Assembly: GCA_945910005.1 (NCBI GenBank)
Contig: OX246746.1
Location: 37,430,473-37,494,472, forward strand
Reading direction: 5' to 3'
Length of the DNA stretch: 64,000 bases
Source of the DNA: Isoperla grammatica
Taxonomy: Eukaryota; Arthropoda; Insecta; Plecoptera; Perlodidae
Position 1 is the first letter of the stretch. Every line of letters starts with the position of its first letter. Shown piece by piece: positions 33,862 through 46,242 of this stretch. Below the pieces are notes generated by a model. It saw nothing but the letters and a program-made list of their open reading frames with translations. It had not been told where the DNA came from and made no database searches. The position numbers were made by a program, and so were the translations under genes.

Positions 33862-34172
33862 TACCTGGCCAGGGACTGCTACCTTATCGTGGTGGGCACG
33901 TTTGTTTGCTCTTTTGAATAGCGATAGCTATGCCGGCGGAAGCGTATGCTTCTGGTAGAGCCACCTTAGCCGGACAGGTCGAGGAGTAGTTAGGCAAAAT
34001 GTAGTCCACATCCTCCCCTTTTCCTCCCCTTTCCCTTTTCCTTCCCACCCTCCTACTTGCCCCTTTCCTCCAAACATGTGCATCTTTATAATCCACTAAC
34101 TCATCATCTCGATTAGCCAAAGTTGGAAAAATATGGGACGTAAAGCTCAAATATCATTATCATCATTTTGAA
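33862..34172 (+). repeat. Retroposon with a different head and the family A 3' tail
   Basis: The 5' part reads 'ctggccagggactgctacc' and 'ttatcgtggtgggcacg' with no clear A/B boxes. A pyrimidine-rich middle (34010-34065) follows, then 'catctcgattagcc', 'atatgggacgtaaagc' and 'atcattatcatcat'. The tail is shared with family A SINEs, so it may be the parent LINE 3' end or a second SINE using the same tail. Confidence 0.6.
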
Positions 34173-34178
34173 CGAGTG

Positions 34179-35545
34179 TAAAGGCTCAACCACAACTGAC
34201 GGCATCTTGATTGTAATTGTAATCCAGAAATCGTGAAACAGTTAACTTACTTGGTTCTTATGGCGCTGTTCACAACAAAATCGTAACGTCGTAATGGATT
34301 GTATTTTTAATTTTTTTAATTATTAAAATGCAACTTAGTCAAGTAACAACACAAGTTTATTCTCTCCTCGTGCCAGGACAGTTTGTCTACTTTTATTGGT
34401 CTACAGACATTTCGTCTACTACTTCTACGTCTACGGACATAACGTCGACAATTATTTTGTCTAAAAACTTTTCGTCTACTAATTCCTTTCGTCTACTGTG
34501 ATACGTTGTCTACCGTCTTTTCGTCTACGCAGACATTTATCCTACCTACTGTTATACTCTGTGTGTCTGTTGTTGTCTGTGTGCATCGGTCTGACGTGGT
34601 CCGCGGGTGAAACAATAACATTTCGTTCCGTACACTACAGTAGTACAGTGGACTTAACTGTGTGTGCATCGGATCCGCAGGAGTTCCGTACAGTGTAAGT
34701 GTGTTAGTGTTGACTGCTTTTGATGAATACAAAATTAGTGGAAACATCACGAGGTGGGGAGAATTTAGAACACAATGGCTATACCTACAATTCAACCGCG
34801 CCGATACAAAAAATACAAGAAAATTCTGGCGCTGTATAGTAAACGTGACGCATGCAACGCTCGCTGCACTACAAATACATACAATGTATACAAACAAATT
34901 CAAAACATACAAATACATAACAAATTCAAATACAGTGAGCTTCAAATCTTTAGGCAACGAAAGTGTTCCACACGCAGAAACAGACGAAGACAGTGATGAT
35001 GAATAACTAGAGGTGTGTGTAAATGATTTTATTTTTATGAAAATTATGTTAGAAAATCGAAAATTATGTTAGACCAAATTTATTTGTAAACAGACGAAGA
35101 CAGTGATGATGAATAAAATTTATTAGAAAATAGCTTCGTTATCATCTATTAATTAGACAATTAGACGGAAAATTATGTTAGACCAAATTCATTTGTAGAC
35201 TTAATGGTAGTAGACGAACGGTCGGTAGACAAGGTTTGACAGTAGACGAAGTTATGCAGTAGACAAAATGTCTGTGTAGACCAAACAGTCAAGTAGACGA
35301 AATGTCATTAGACGAAGTGTCTACGCACCTCTTTCCTCTATAGTTGGCATCAAATACTAGATACGAATAACAGCAACAACTGGATTTGAACGAAGATAAC
35401 ACTATATGATCACAATATCACGAGTTGAACATTGAACATGAACAAAACATCATACACAGAGAAAATTAATCCCATTGGCTGGTAAATCATATTTCTACAA
35501 TTGCGATCCCGATAACAATTACGATGCCGTCAATTACGAAGCGCG
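34179..35545. mobile_element. TA-type MITE, copy 2, split by an insertion
   Basis: The left half (34179 to about 34302) begins TAAAGGCTCAACCACAA and matches the inverted form of copy 1 and copy 3 closely. The right half resumes at about 35497 with 'gcgatcccgataacaatt' and 'acgatgccgtcaatt'. The roughly 1.2 kb between is absent from the other copies. Confidence 0.65.
34303..35496. mobile_element. Insertion with opposed GTCTAC / GTAGAC subterminal iterons
   Basis: About ten copies of GTCTAC, mostly as TTCGTCTAC, occur at 34385-34530 with 10-20 bp spacing. A matching set of about eight GTAGAC, often GTAGACGAA, occurs in inverted orientation at 35195-35330. The interior has a 114-residue frame (34662-35006) ending in an acidic tail (TDEDSDDE). 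A ~113-bp segment including 'cagacgaagacagtgatgat' is duplicated at 34980 and 35091. Clustered subterminal motifs of opposite orientation are usual for transposase-binding ends of DNA transposons, but no transposase domain is visible and I cannot name the superfamily. Confidence 0.55.
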
Positions 35546-36235
35546 CTCCGTCACCGTCACCCGTCCCCCGAAAGTCACGGTTATGTGAGCGCTTCACCAT
35601 AGGTAGGGATTCCCCCTTCCCCCCTCCCCCCCACCCCCAGGCACCAAAGAGAGTGGATTGTGTCCTCACAGCATTTACTGGACTTTGCTTAACCTAGATA
35701 CAAATAACAATGGCGAGACTAATCCATTGCCATAGACAATAGCTAACGTGCTTTTTATCCGCTCATCAGCGATTAAACAAAAATTTATGTTATTAGTCGC
35801 TAACACTAAAATCTAAACGTGAACTTTCCCACGTTAAATATCATAACCTGAGTTTGACTGGTGTTGAAACTGTTGCTTCTTACACATGCGACAAGGATTG
35901 TCATGAAATTGGGTGCTTTATACCCTTCATACTACTCTCCAGTAACTTATATATACATCAGGCGAGTAAAGATATCTTCCTTACCGATATCACATCACGA
36001 TATACCTATAACCCATGGACCCTACCAAGGAAAGCGGGTTGCCTATGCCCCAGGCATTGTGTATTAAAAGCTATAAAGAACACTCGCATTGTAAGATGAT
36101 TTGAGATAAGAGCTACCTTAGAGAACGTTTTGCGAAAACAACAATGTATGCACAGCCTATTAATTAAGATCCTCTTTAGCTACATAAATAGAAATAAGTA
36201 TCTAAATGTTTCAGTTTGGAAAACGGTAATGAAAC
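35546..36235. other. No recognisable gene
   Basis: Contains a C/G-rich patch at 35605-35640 and frames without motifs. Confidence 0.4.
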
Positions 36236-36239
36236 AAAC

Positions 36240-36462
36240 GGTAAGACTTGAGACTCTAATTCGGGAGGTCGCCGGTTCGATTCCTGCCACCGCAATCCTG
36301 ACTGAAGTTTTTTTCCGAGGTTTTCCTCAGTCGTAAACGGGAATGCTGGGCTTGAGTCCTACTAATAGCCCTCGGACATTCCTTCCCAACTGTCCAAACA
36401 CTTTATAATAACATAGTTTGTCACCTGAAGAGGGCACATCGGGTAAACCTTGTGAGCACCCT
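36240..36462 (+). repeat. SINE family B, copy 2
   Basis: B-box GGTTCGATTCC at 36273-36283, followed by the full body ('tccgaggttttcctcagtc', 'agccctcggacattccttcc', 'gaagagggcacatcggg'). The A-box half of the head is scrambled. Its 3' end passes directly into the 65-bp array. Confidence 0.85.
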
Positions 36463-38545
36463 ATGAGCATTGAGCTGGTATCAGACCCATATACCATACC
36501 TAGACAGTATATACTGAAGGGGCGTGTGTTAGCATTGCGCTGGTATCAGACTCATATACCATACCTAGACAGTATATACTGAAGGGGCGTGTGATAGCAT
36601 TGCGCTGGTATCAGACTCATATACCATACCTAGACAGTATATACTGAAGGGGCGTGTGTTAGCATTGCGCTGGTATCAGACTCATATACCATACCTAGAC
36701 AGTATATACTGAAGGGGCGTGTGATAGCATTGCGCTGGTATCAGACTCATATACTATACCTAGACAGTATATACTGAAGGGGCGTGTGATAGCATTGCGC
36801 TGGTATCAGACTCATATACTTTACCTAGACAGTATATACTGAAGGGGCGTGTGATAGCATTGCGCTGGTATCAGACTCATATGCCATACCTAGACAGTAT
36901 ATACTGAAGAGGTGTGTGATAGCATTGCGCTGGTATCAGACTCATATGCCATACCTAGACAGTATATACTGAAGGGGCGTGTGATAGCATTGCGCTGGTA
37001 TCAGACTCATATACCATACCTAGACAGTATATACTGAAGAGGTGTTTGATAGCATTGCGCTGGTATCAGACTCATATGCCATACCTAGACAGTATATACT
37101 GAAACGGGCGTGTGATAGCATTGCGCTGGTATCAGTTTCATATACCATACCTAGACAGTATATACTGAAGGGGCGTGTGATAGCATTGCGCTGGTATCAG
37201 TTTCATATACCATACCTAGACAGTATATACTGAAAAGGTGTGTGATAGCATTGCGCTGGTATCAGACTCATATACCATACCTAGACAGTATATACTGAAG
37301 GGGCGTGTGATAGCATTGTGCTGGTATCAGACTCATATACCATACCTAGACAGTATATACTGAAGGGGCGTGTGATAGCATTGCGCTGGTATCAGACTCA
37401 TATACCATACCTAGACAGTATATACTGAAGGGGCGTGTGATAGCATTGCGCTGGTATCAGTTTCATAGACCATACCTAGACAGTATATACTGAAGAGGTG
37501 TGTGATAGCATTGCGCTGGTATCAGACTCATATACCATACCTAGACAGTATATACTGAAGGGGCGTGTGATAGCATTGCGCTGGTATCAGTTTCATATGC
37601 CATACCTAGACAGTATATACTGAAGGGGCGTGTGATAGCATTGCGCTGGTATCAGTTTCATATACCATACCTAGACAGTATATACTGAAGGGGCGTGTGA
37701 TAGCATTGCGCTGGTATCAGTTTCATATACCATACCTAGACAGTATATACTGAAGGGGCGTGTGATAGCATTGCGCTGGTATCAGTTTCATATACCATAC
37801 CTAGACAGTATATACTGAAGAGGCGTGTGATAGCATTGCGCTGGTATCAGACTCATATACCATACCTAGACAGTATATACTGAAGGGGCGTGTGATAGCA
37901 TTGCGCTGGTATCAGTTTCATATACCATACCTAGACAGTATATACTGAAGAGGTGTGTGATAGCATTGCGCTGGTATCAGACTCATATACCATACCTAGA
38001 CAGTATATACTGAAGAGGTGTGTGATAGCATTGCGCTGGTATCAGACTCATATACCATACCTAGACAGTATATACTGAAGGGGCGTGTGATAGCATTGCG
38101 CTGGTATCAGACTCATATACCATACCTAGACAGTATACTGAAGAGGTGTGTGATAGCATTGCGCTGGTATCAGACTCATATACCATACCTAGACAGTATA
38201 TACTGAAGGGGCGTGTGATAGCATTGTGCTGGTATCAGACTCATATACCATACCTAGACAGTATATACTGAAGGGGCGTGTGATAGCATTGCGCTGGTAT
38301 CAGACTCATATGCCATACCTAGACAGTATATACTGAAACGGGCGTGTGATAGCATTGCGCTGGTATCAGTTTCATATACCATACCTAGACAGTATATACT
38401 GAAGGGGCGTGTGATAGCATTGCGCTGGTATCAGACTCATATGCCATACCTAGACAGTATATACTGAAGGGGCGTGTGATAGCATTGCGCTGGTATCAGA
38501 CTCATATACCATACCTAGACAGTATACTGAAGAGGTGTGTGTTTC
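36463..38545. repeat. 65-bp tandem array, about 32 copies
   Basis: The unit reads GTGTGATAGCATTGCGCTGG, then TATCAGACTCATATACCATA, then CCTAGACAGTATATACTGAA and GGGGC. Each unit contains the 12-bp palindrome CAGTATATACTG. Variants include TCAGTTTC for TCAGACTC, AGAGGTG for GGGGCG, and 63-bp units lacking one 'TA' in the palindrome (38130 and 38525). Histidine/tyrosine-rich frames are artefacts. Confidence 0.96.
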
Positions 38546-39102
38546 CCAGGGCGGGGAAACACTCATTAACAAGTATTGCATAGCAGCCAGTTAGTTGGTC
38601 GTTACACAACTGAATTGCGTTTATGAAATGCGACCCAATGCGGTAGTTCCAGTTGATGCTATTTTTATTTCACTTATGTTTTACTTGATTATCTGGTTTA
38701 GCTTTAGATGGCTTGTATAATTAGTTCAGTTTACTATTACATATATAATATTTGCCTCTCTAGAGAACTTGGAGCAAAACTAAGGCAATTACTGCAAATG
38801 CAAAGTGGGTATTATATTAATTGTATATAAATGAGTATAAAAATGGATCACTGTAAAATTTTCCCACAATTTTTTTTATAACTTGTTTCTAAATCTTTAG
38901 ACCTTAAACTTTTATAAGTCGCGTGCACGATATAGTTCATTTAAATGATAGACTAAAGAAAAAACGAATATTACAAGCGAAACATCGTGTTACACTTCTA
39001 ACGTTATTCCAACTAAGCCCATTAAGCAGCCATTTGTTTTTAGTAAGAGAAACAAGTGTTTCACTACAGTCAAACATTATTATTTAGAGTAGTCATAATA
39101 AC
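38546..39102. other. No recognisable gene
   Basis: AT-rich non-coding sequence. Confidence 0.45.
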
Positions 39103-39106
39103 AATG

Positions 39107-39151
<45 letters not shown>
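39103..39151. repeat. (AAT)n microsatellite
   Basis: About 15 uninterrupted AAT triplets. Confidence 0.93.
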
Positions 39152-39429
39152 TGCAGTCAAACATAGTAGACATAAGATGTCTACTACGAGGGAAATTGAA
39201 GGGAAGTACTAGTTACATTTATATTCACATAAATAATAGTTTAATTTAGTTTTAAGTTTTTGTTCCGAGATAGTCGGGACTCCGTTTAGTTTAACATAGG
39301 AACAAATGAAGGTAGATAATTTTGGCAGACAAATTAGGTGAATATAGGCGTAGATTTAGCTCATGTTATTCATTACTCATAATTTACCAAGATTATAATG
39401 AATAAAGTTAGATGTATTAGCAGTTGTAC

Positions 39430-40200
39430 GTAAGCACTTTTTAATCTTTTCAGAATTGAGAGGACTTTTCGTCTTTGAAATCTGAGAAGTACGAGAGGCA
39501 GTCCACAAAATTGCCGCTATAACAGCGCGCGCGGTTCTGGAGTTCGACGAGACCTCACCAGGGGAATCGCGAGAGGACTCGTATCAAGGACGTTGAAAGG
39601 AAATACTAGTGGGCTTTCGATCAAATTGGGAAGTGTATCGACTGAGTGCATTGACTTTTCGAAACAACAAAACGAACTTTGACAGCTGTTTTAGAAAATA
39701 ATTTTGACAGAACATGACGTGAACATTAACATACCGAAGAACATTTAGAACTAGTTTAAACTTATGAGAGTGAATCCTTCGAGACAACATCCATCCTGAC
39801 ATGGTTTTCGTGGTTTTCCATTGTCCATAGATTAGAATTACTAGGATGGCTACGAGAAATCGGCTACGACCGTACACACAGTAACACGACGCAAAGAAGA
39901 CACACACGAAGACAACGCAAATAAGATCATAGCATTATGCAGTGTATACTAGGAACAAGTACTAATAAGACAGTAACGACTGAAATTGAACAAGGTACCT
40001 CATGGAAATACTTGGCATGACAGCTGTATTGTCCACATAACATGTTAACACCGGCTTTGACCGAGATTGATGAATGTTTAAACTAGTAACATGTGATTAG
40101 TGAAGTTAAATAAGGTAGACACATGGAAATACTTGACATTACGTCCGTATAACATGTTAACGCCGGTTTTGACCGAGATTGTACGATTGTGATACATTCA
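39430..40200 (+). mobile_element. 3' UTR of the R4/Dong-like LINE, copy 1
   Basis: Three blocks match the 3' UTR after the coding fragment at 60377: 'ggttttcgtggttttcca' at about 39800, 'cggctacgaccgtacac' near 39860, and 'catggaaatacttgacatt' plus 'gccggttttgaccgagatt' at 40120-40180. The last block occurs twice here (also 40000-40070). It ends in 'caataaaat' and passes into the TAA tract at 40201. No coding part survives. Confidence 0.7.
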
Positions 40201-40441
<241 letters not shown>

Positions 40442-41850
40442 TTCAAGTGAACCAACATACAATTTATTTTTATTAATAATAATAATAATTTTAATTTATA
40501 TTGTGCCTTCCGCTAAAACATTCTTCTTGTGTAATATAGACCCACTGATAAGCCTTGTTTGGCTTAGTGGGGCATATGTAAGCTATTTTTGTTTTATGTT
40601 GGTTGTTTCACTTGAATATCATCACTGCATGCATGAAAATAAAAATATATTGATGCGTTTCAGGACAGCTCTAAGTCCCATCGTTAGAACGACTGAATAT
40701 ATTATGATACAAACTTTTTTTATAAACCAAAGTTCTGTCTTTACATTAAGGTTGCCTTAAATGACACAAAACAACAAGTTCTCAAAAATTAAATAATAAG
40801 GTATATTGAGTATGAAATAAAAATTATAACTTCTGAAAAATAAAATTTGATTCATGTGGTACTTCTTGCTTTGGCCGTATAATTGATTTCTAAAAATCGT
40901 TATCATTAGACCGATATCAAAATCGTTAGATCATTAAAAGAATATATTTTTTTGAGCATTGTCTTTATTGTATTTTGTCAAGTTTTGTATTATTATCACC
41001 GTTGTAATAACGTTAGATACATAATATGTTATGGTATTCTTATGTTAACTATGAGTTTGCAAATTTCATCACTGAACTTAACCTGCAAATGCCAATTCAT
41101 ACTTTGTGGAACCTCTTTTTGTGTTGTGTCGGATAGCAAACCCAAACTTCATACTTTAAATCTATTATTATATTTGCATTAGCCATGCATCTACAGATAT
41201 AATAACTGCGATTGCAGTAACAGGAACATAGGGCATGTCACGTGTTTGCGTGATTGCGTTGTGTCGAAATTTACGACTTGTCTATTTTCATGTGAATAGA
41301 ATTTGTAAACGGCAAATTTCAAAATACTATCATCAACAATAATTACCCGTCTAGAAAGGCGGCATTAATTAATTTTATATCTATTTGACAAATTATTAAT
41401 TTGTCAATACAATGGAAAACTGTTTGTAGGTCATCAATCGATGTTTTGCAGTTGCGTATTATAAAACATGCAATTGTTACAGCATTATGAATCCCCACTC
41501 CTCCGGCCACATATCAGCCGTCCACTCTTATACTCTCACTTTAGTCGGCAACCTAGCGAGGTAGTCAGAACAAGTACGCCACTGGTTCGACGTAACTAAC
41601 GGTACTTGGAGTATTGGTGCATGTGCTTCCATTCAGAACAGACGCACCGCGCTTCATTCCAAGGTAAGAACATAGCTCCCTAGTAAACAAGCTAAACCTA
41701 GGCGTATTGATTTGATTTATTTTTATTTTTAAATGTGAGATGGCCGAAATACACTTTTGTGTACAGTGGAAAATACCTGAACCAATAAACAAGATTTGTG
41801 GCGGCGGTTCACGTTCTAGGTTAAGTTTAAAGAAGAATTTGGGTGGCACA
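40442..41850. other. No recognisable gene
   Basis: Non-coding. A lone hAT-like end (TACGCCACTG) occurs at about 41573-41583 without a partner. Confidence 0.4.
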
Positions 41851-41854
41851 TTCA

Positions 41855-42000
41855 GTCCAGATGTGTAGGTCTATAACCTGTGTTTGAATCCCGTCAGTGA
41901 CAAACTTGACTGAGTATTCTCGAAGTTTTCTTCAGTCGTTAGCCAAATCCTAAGGCTACAACCTTAGGACATTCGTTTGCATTTACTTAGTTTTCACACT
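41855..42000 (+). repeat. SINE family B, decayed copy
   Basis: A diverged B-box ('gtttgaatccc') is followed by 'ttgactgag', 'gaagttttcttcagtcg' and 'cttaggacattcg'. Confidence 0.5.
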
Positions 42001-42319
42001 GCAGTATAAATTATAATAGGCAGCACACTGGTTGTTTGTCGGTTGCGTTGATCTAAATTAGTTGTCAACCTATTCCCGTACCTGGTCGGTGGCATAATTG
42101 CAATAATAGGGTGTGCTAACATTATGTTATATAGCTATAGCACAGTAAATACAGCTAGATTACCTTCCTGAGACCATTGACTAACAAACTCAATGCTGCT
42201 TAGCTTTACATATTACGTTGGAATAAAATGAATAATGATTAGATAGGAATTCCTGCTATAGGGTAAACGCCTTGAGGAACTAACTAGGTAAAGAAGTTTT
42301 GTTTTATAGATTAGAAGGA
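42001..42319. other. No recognisable gene
   Basis: Nothing recognised. Confidence 0.4.
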
Positions 42320-42465
42320 ATTACCGAGGTAAATTCCAGGATTCGCCTCGTGACTAAGAACAACTTTGCGAGGAAACACTTAGTCAGAATTGCTGGTGGC
42401 CGGTATTGAACCGGGGATGTTCTAAATAAGAGTATCGCATATTACCCGTGATCCACCTCTAACGG
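42320..42465 (-). repeat. SINE family B, decayed copy, minus strand
   Basis: Inverted head and early body: 'cttagtcagaattgctggtg', 'ggtattgaaccgg' (B-box) and 'gatccacctct' (A-box side). Confidence 0.55.
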
Positions 42466-42947
42466 TTTAAAGGGATAAATCAGTTGCCTTCATCGTCAGC
42501 AATCTCATATTGTCGTTTGAATAGAACTAGAAAATAGACATAAATATGAAGTTCCAAACTTGTTCGGTCATGATTGCGTCTGGCTAGTATCGAACCCGTT
42601 ACCTCTGGTACGAGTCTTGTGTGCTGCCTCTGAGGATCCTACATCCTACATCATAAGGCTGACAAAAGTGATAGGAAGTAATAAGTAATATCAAATTTCT
42701 TTTGGCGAGCTGCCCGTTAATTGATGAACAATGCACGTTGGCGCCAGCAGTGAACTTTCGTTGCTTCCCACTAAAGCACTGTACTGTTGCTGTTGTATTC
42801 CGATCATGAGTAGTGAAGATTAAATGTTGTTGTGGCTGTATATTATGCAATATTGTATAGCCATTATTTTAGAAACAAACACAGATATTATTGGATGATT
42901 TGTTTGTTCGTGCGTTGAGCTCACTCTACTCATATACATGCAAGACG

Positions 42948-43212
42948 GATAGAGGTGGCTCAGCGGTAAAACGCGAGATTCTAATTCGGGATGTCGCCGG
43001 TTCGATTCCGGCTACCGAAAATTCTAACTGAAGGTTTTTTCCTAGGGTTTCCTCAGTCATAAATGCGAATGCTGCGACTGAGTTCTACTAATAGCCCTAG
43101 GACTTTTTTCCCCAACCATTTAACCACACTAACATACCTAGTTAGTAACCTGAAGAGGGGCACATCAGGTAAGGCTGGTGTGCACCCTATAACAGGTATT
43201 AGTTATTATACA
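42948..43212 (+). repeat. SINE family B, copy 3
   Basis: Complete head GATAGAGGTGGCTCAGCGGT and B-box GGTTCGATTCC at 42999-43009, full body, and the end 'cacatcaggtaaggctggtg'. A short inverted family A tail fragment ('aggctaaccgagacgatg') follows at 43285-43318. Confidence 0.9.
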
Positions 43213-43319
43213 TGTCAGTTGATGCGCAATGCAATGTTTTGCAGCCTCTGCCCGCCAACGATGATGATATTTGGAGTTTCACCACCCATATTTGTGCAAC
43301 GAGGCTAACCGAGACGATG

Positions 43320-44164
43320 CTCTGCCCGCCAATGTTATGCGTAAATCAATTACCTTATTTTCATGAAGGTCAATAAATAATCATAATTCACTTATCGCAA
43401 CGACTGTTGACTTCAATGATTTCTGACTAGACCGGTTTGTGTTCGGTGATTTACCTATTACTTTATCTGCGCACTGAAGTACCTACTACTTACATTGTCA
43501 TAAGTGACTGATTGCGGATTACAATTATTTACACATTTATAATTATTGAATATACTTAAAAGTGTCACAATACATTTCTGTAATCGTACACCTGTATTTA
43601 ATTGCTTACTGACATATTGCTTTCAACAGGTAAATCGGATAGTTTATTCTAAGTATAACTCTAACATAATACAAACATTACTACATTGAAACGTCTAAGT
43701 CACGGTTTCTAATGGTTGACGAAGATGAGATGAGTTTACTTAAGTCAACCATAATTGATAACTTTCTTGCCGATTCGATTAACCTGCTAGACAAGTATTA
43801 CATAAGAGTAACGTGTTACATCAACAGAGACTCATCTGGGTACATCTGTTATGTCTAACAGCTTAACAAGATCCAGACATATTGGCAAGGTGCTTCAATC
43901 TAGTGAGCACGTGTACAAAAATAATCTTTGTTATCTTAGTTAGTATTAGCTTCTTGCCATATCTAACACACAATAAATTAGCCAGAGCTAACGACTATAG
44001 CATTTCTGTTTTTATCTGCCAGCCTAACAATGCACAGTAAATATGGCACATTCCCCATATGCATAGCTACATGAATATAGCACTACTGTTTACACCATGT
44101 CTGAGAATTACTCAGCACCAGGCTCCTAGCGAAATGAACATAGCACTTATGTTTACACCTGCCT
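43320..44164. other. No recognisable gene; weak local reiteration
   Basis: At 43960-44165 a loose repeat of 'atagcact' with 'tgtttacacc' occurs about three times. No gene recognised. Confidence 0.4.
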
Positions 44165-44222
44165 AATAGTAATAATGATGATTAAAATAATAATAATCGA
44201 AATAATAATAATAATAATAATG

Positions 44223-44273
<51 letters not shown>

Positions 44274-44354
44274 GTAATAAAAATAATAATAATAATAATA
44301 ATAATAATATTAATAATAATAATAATAAAAATAGTAATAATAATAATAATAATT
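44165..44354. repeat. (AAT)n microsatellite
   Basis: About 60 triplets with AAA and AGT interruptions. It abuts the inverted LINE tail at 44355. Confidence 0.93.
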
Positions 44355-44475
44355 TTTTTTATTGCATAATTACAGGTTTACATTTTTACAAGAAACAAAA
44401 TAAATTCGTTGACCACAAAGCCATACAAGTGGCTTGTCTGTGGATAGTACACAAAAAGAAAGTTATGGATCGGAT
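44355..44475 (-). mobile_element. LINE 3' end, minus strand
   Basis: On the minus strand the sequence has a hairpin, CCACA...AAGCC paired with GGCTTTGTGG. An AATAAA-type signal then leads into the TTA tract. The same hairpin is found in the inverted LINE at 61345. Coding sequence is lost. Confidence 0.6.
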
Positions 44476-44518
44476 AGACATATCTAAAGTTTGAAACACT
44501 GGTAGCTACTGTACAAAC

Positions 44519-44822
44519 AAAATATTACATGAAAAAAATATATATTTTTTAAAACAACGCTTATATTTAAATGCACTAAAAAGTAAAAAATAAATTTTCG
44601 CCCAACAAATTTTTGCCTCACTCGGAAAATAAAAGCGTTGGGCGCTTTCCCTGCATAAACAGCAGAATACTGCAATCTATGTCAATACCGAAAGCGCCCA
44701 ACGCTTTTATATTCCGAGTGAGGCCAAAATTTGTTGGGCGAAAATTTATTTTCTACTTTTTAGTGCATTTAAATATAAGCGTTGGTTTTAAAAGAATATA
44801 TTTTTTTCATGTAATATTATTT
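44519..44822. mobile_element. 304-bp palindromic foldback element
   Basis: Arms of about 133 bp (44519-44652 and 44690-44822) pair through 'attacatgaaaaaaatatat', 'cgcttatatttaaatgcact', 'cgcccaacaaattttt' and 'aagcgttgggcgcttt'. A 37-bp spacer separates them. Few mismatches, so recently formed or maintained. No target duplication could be fixed because of AT-rich flanks. Confidence 0.8.
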
Positions 44823-44869
44823 TATACTTTTTAGTCTTAAAGAATCTTGCAATCGAATATATATCGAAT

Positions 44870-45890
44870 ATCGATTAATTAATTATGATGGTTAAATTGA
44901 TTACTTAGTAAATATGACTATTGATTCATATCTTGTCATTAAGAATACGTCTGTGTTTTAACTTTCAGCTCAATTCGACGTTCGAAAGTGAGTGTTTTAT
45001 CGATCCCCATATAAAACATCAATTAATTAATTATGATGGCTTAATTGATTTTTTAGTAAATAAGACAATTAATTCATGTATTGTCATTAAGAATACGTCT
45101 GTGTGAACACTTTCAACTCGATTCGACGTTGGGAAGTGGGTGAAACATCGATTCCCATATAAAACATTAATTAATTATGATGAATTAATTGACTATTTTT
45201 AGTAAATATGACAATTGATACGTGTATTGTCATTAAAAATACGTCTGTGTGAAAACTTTCAGCTCAATTCGACGTTCGGAAGTGGGTTCAACATCGATTC
45301 CCATATAAAACATTAATTAATTATGATGAATTAATTGAATATTTAGTAAATATGACAATTGATTCGTGTATTGTCATTAAAATACGTCTGTGTGAAACTT
45401 TCAGCTCAATTCAACGTTGGAAAGTGGGTGAAATATCGATTTCCATATAAAACATCAATTAATTAATTATGATGAATTAATTGATTATTTAGTTATTATA
45501 ACAATTGATTCGTGTATTGTTATTAAGAATACGTCTGTGTAAAAACTTTCAACTCGATTTGACGTTGGGAAGTGGATTAAACATCGATTTCCATATCAAA
45601 CATTTAATTAATTATGATAAATTAATTGACAATTTAGTAAATATGACAATTGATTCGTGTATTGTCATTAAGAATACGTCTGTGTGAAAACTTTCAACTC
45701 GATTTGACGTTGAAAAGTGGGTTAAACATCGATTTCCATATAAAACATTAATTAATTAATTATGATGAATTAATTGTCAATTTAGTAAATATGACAGTTG
45801 ATTCATGTATTGTCATCAGGAATACGTCTGTGTAAAACATTTCAGATTGATCGGACATCTAGAAGTAGGTGGAATATCGATTCAAAGATT
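44870..45890. repeat. ~146-bp satellite, seven copies
   Basis: The marker 'aatacgtctgtgt' recurs at 44944, 45092, 45238, 45381, 45528, 45673 and 45821 (spacing 143-148 bp). Each unit also has 'cgattcccatataaaacat' and 'attaattaattatgatg'. Divergence between units is higher than in the 65- and 71-bp arrays. Confidence 0.92.
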
Positions 45891-46081
45891 CCGTCCAGAC
45901 AAACAAGGCAAGTTAATATAAGCGTTGTAAAATAAACCCAACAAAGAAAAATATTCTAGTATTAGTAAAAAATTCTAGTATTATATTATCGTATTAAAGA
46001 ATTATATTCTATATTTCTATAATATTTATAACGTTCACATTAGAAAAAAGAATAATAGTGAATAGTGAAAAAATAATGACA

Positions 46082-46103
46082 GTAGTAATAATACTACTAA
46101 TAG

Positions 46104-46166
<63 letters not shown>

Positions 46167-46242
46167 TAATAATAATAATAATAGTATTAATAATAATAAT
46201 TATAATTATAATAATACTTATAATAATAATAGTTATATTATT

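Noticed and set aside
34493..35006. Transposase gene inside the GTCTAC-iteron insertion
   Set aside because: Frames on both strands overlap, and neither shows a catalytic motif or DNA-binding domain.
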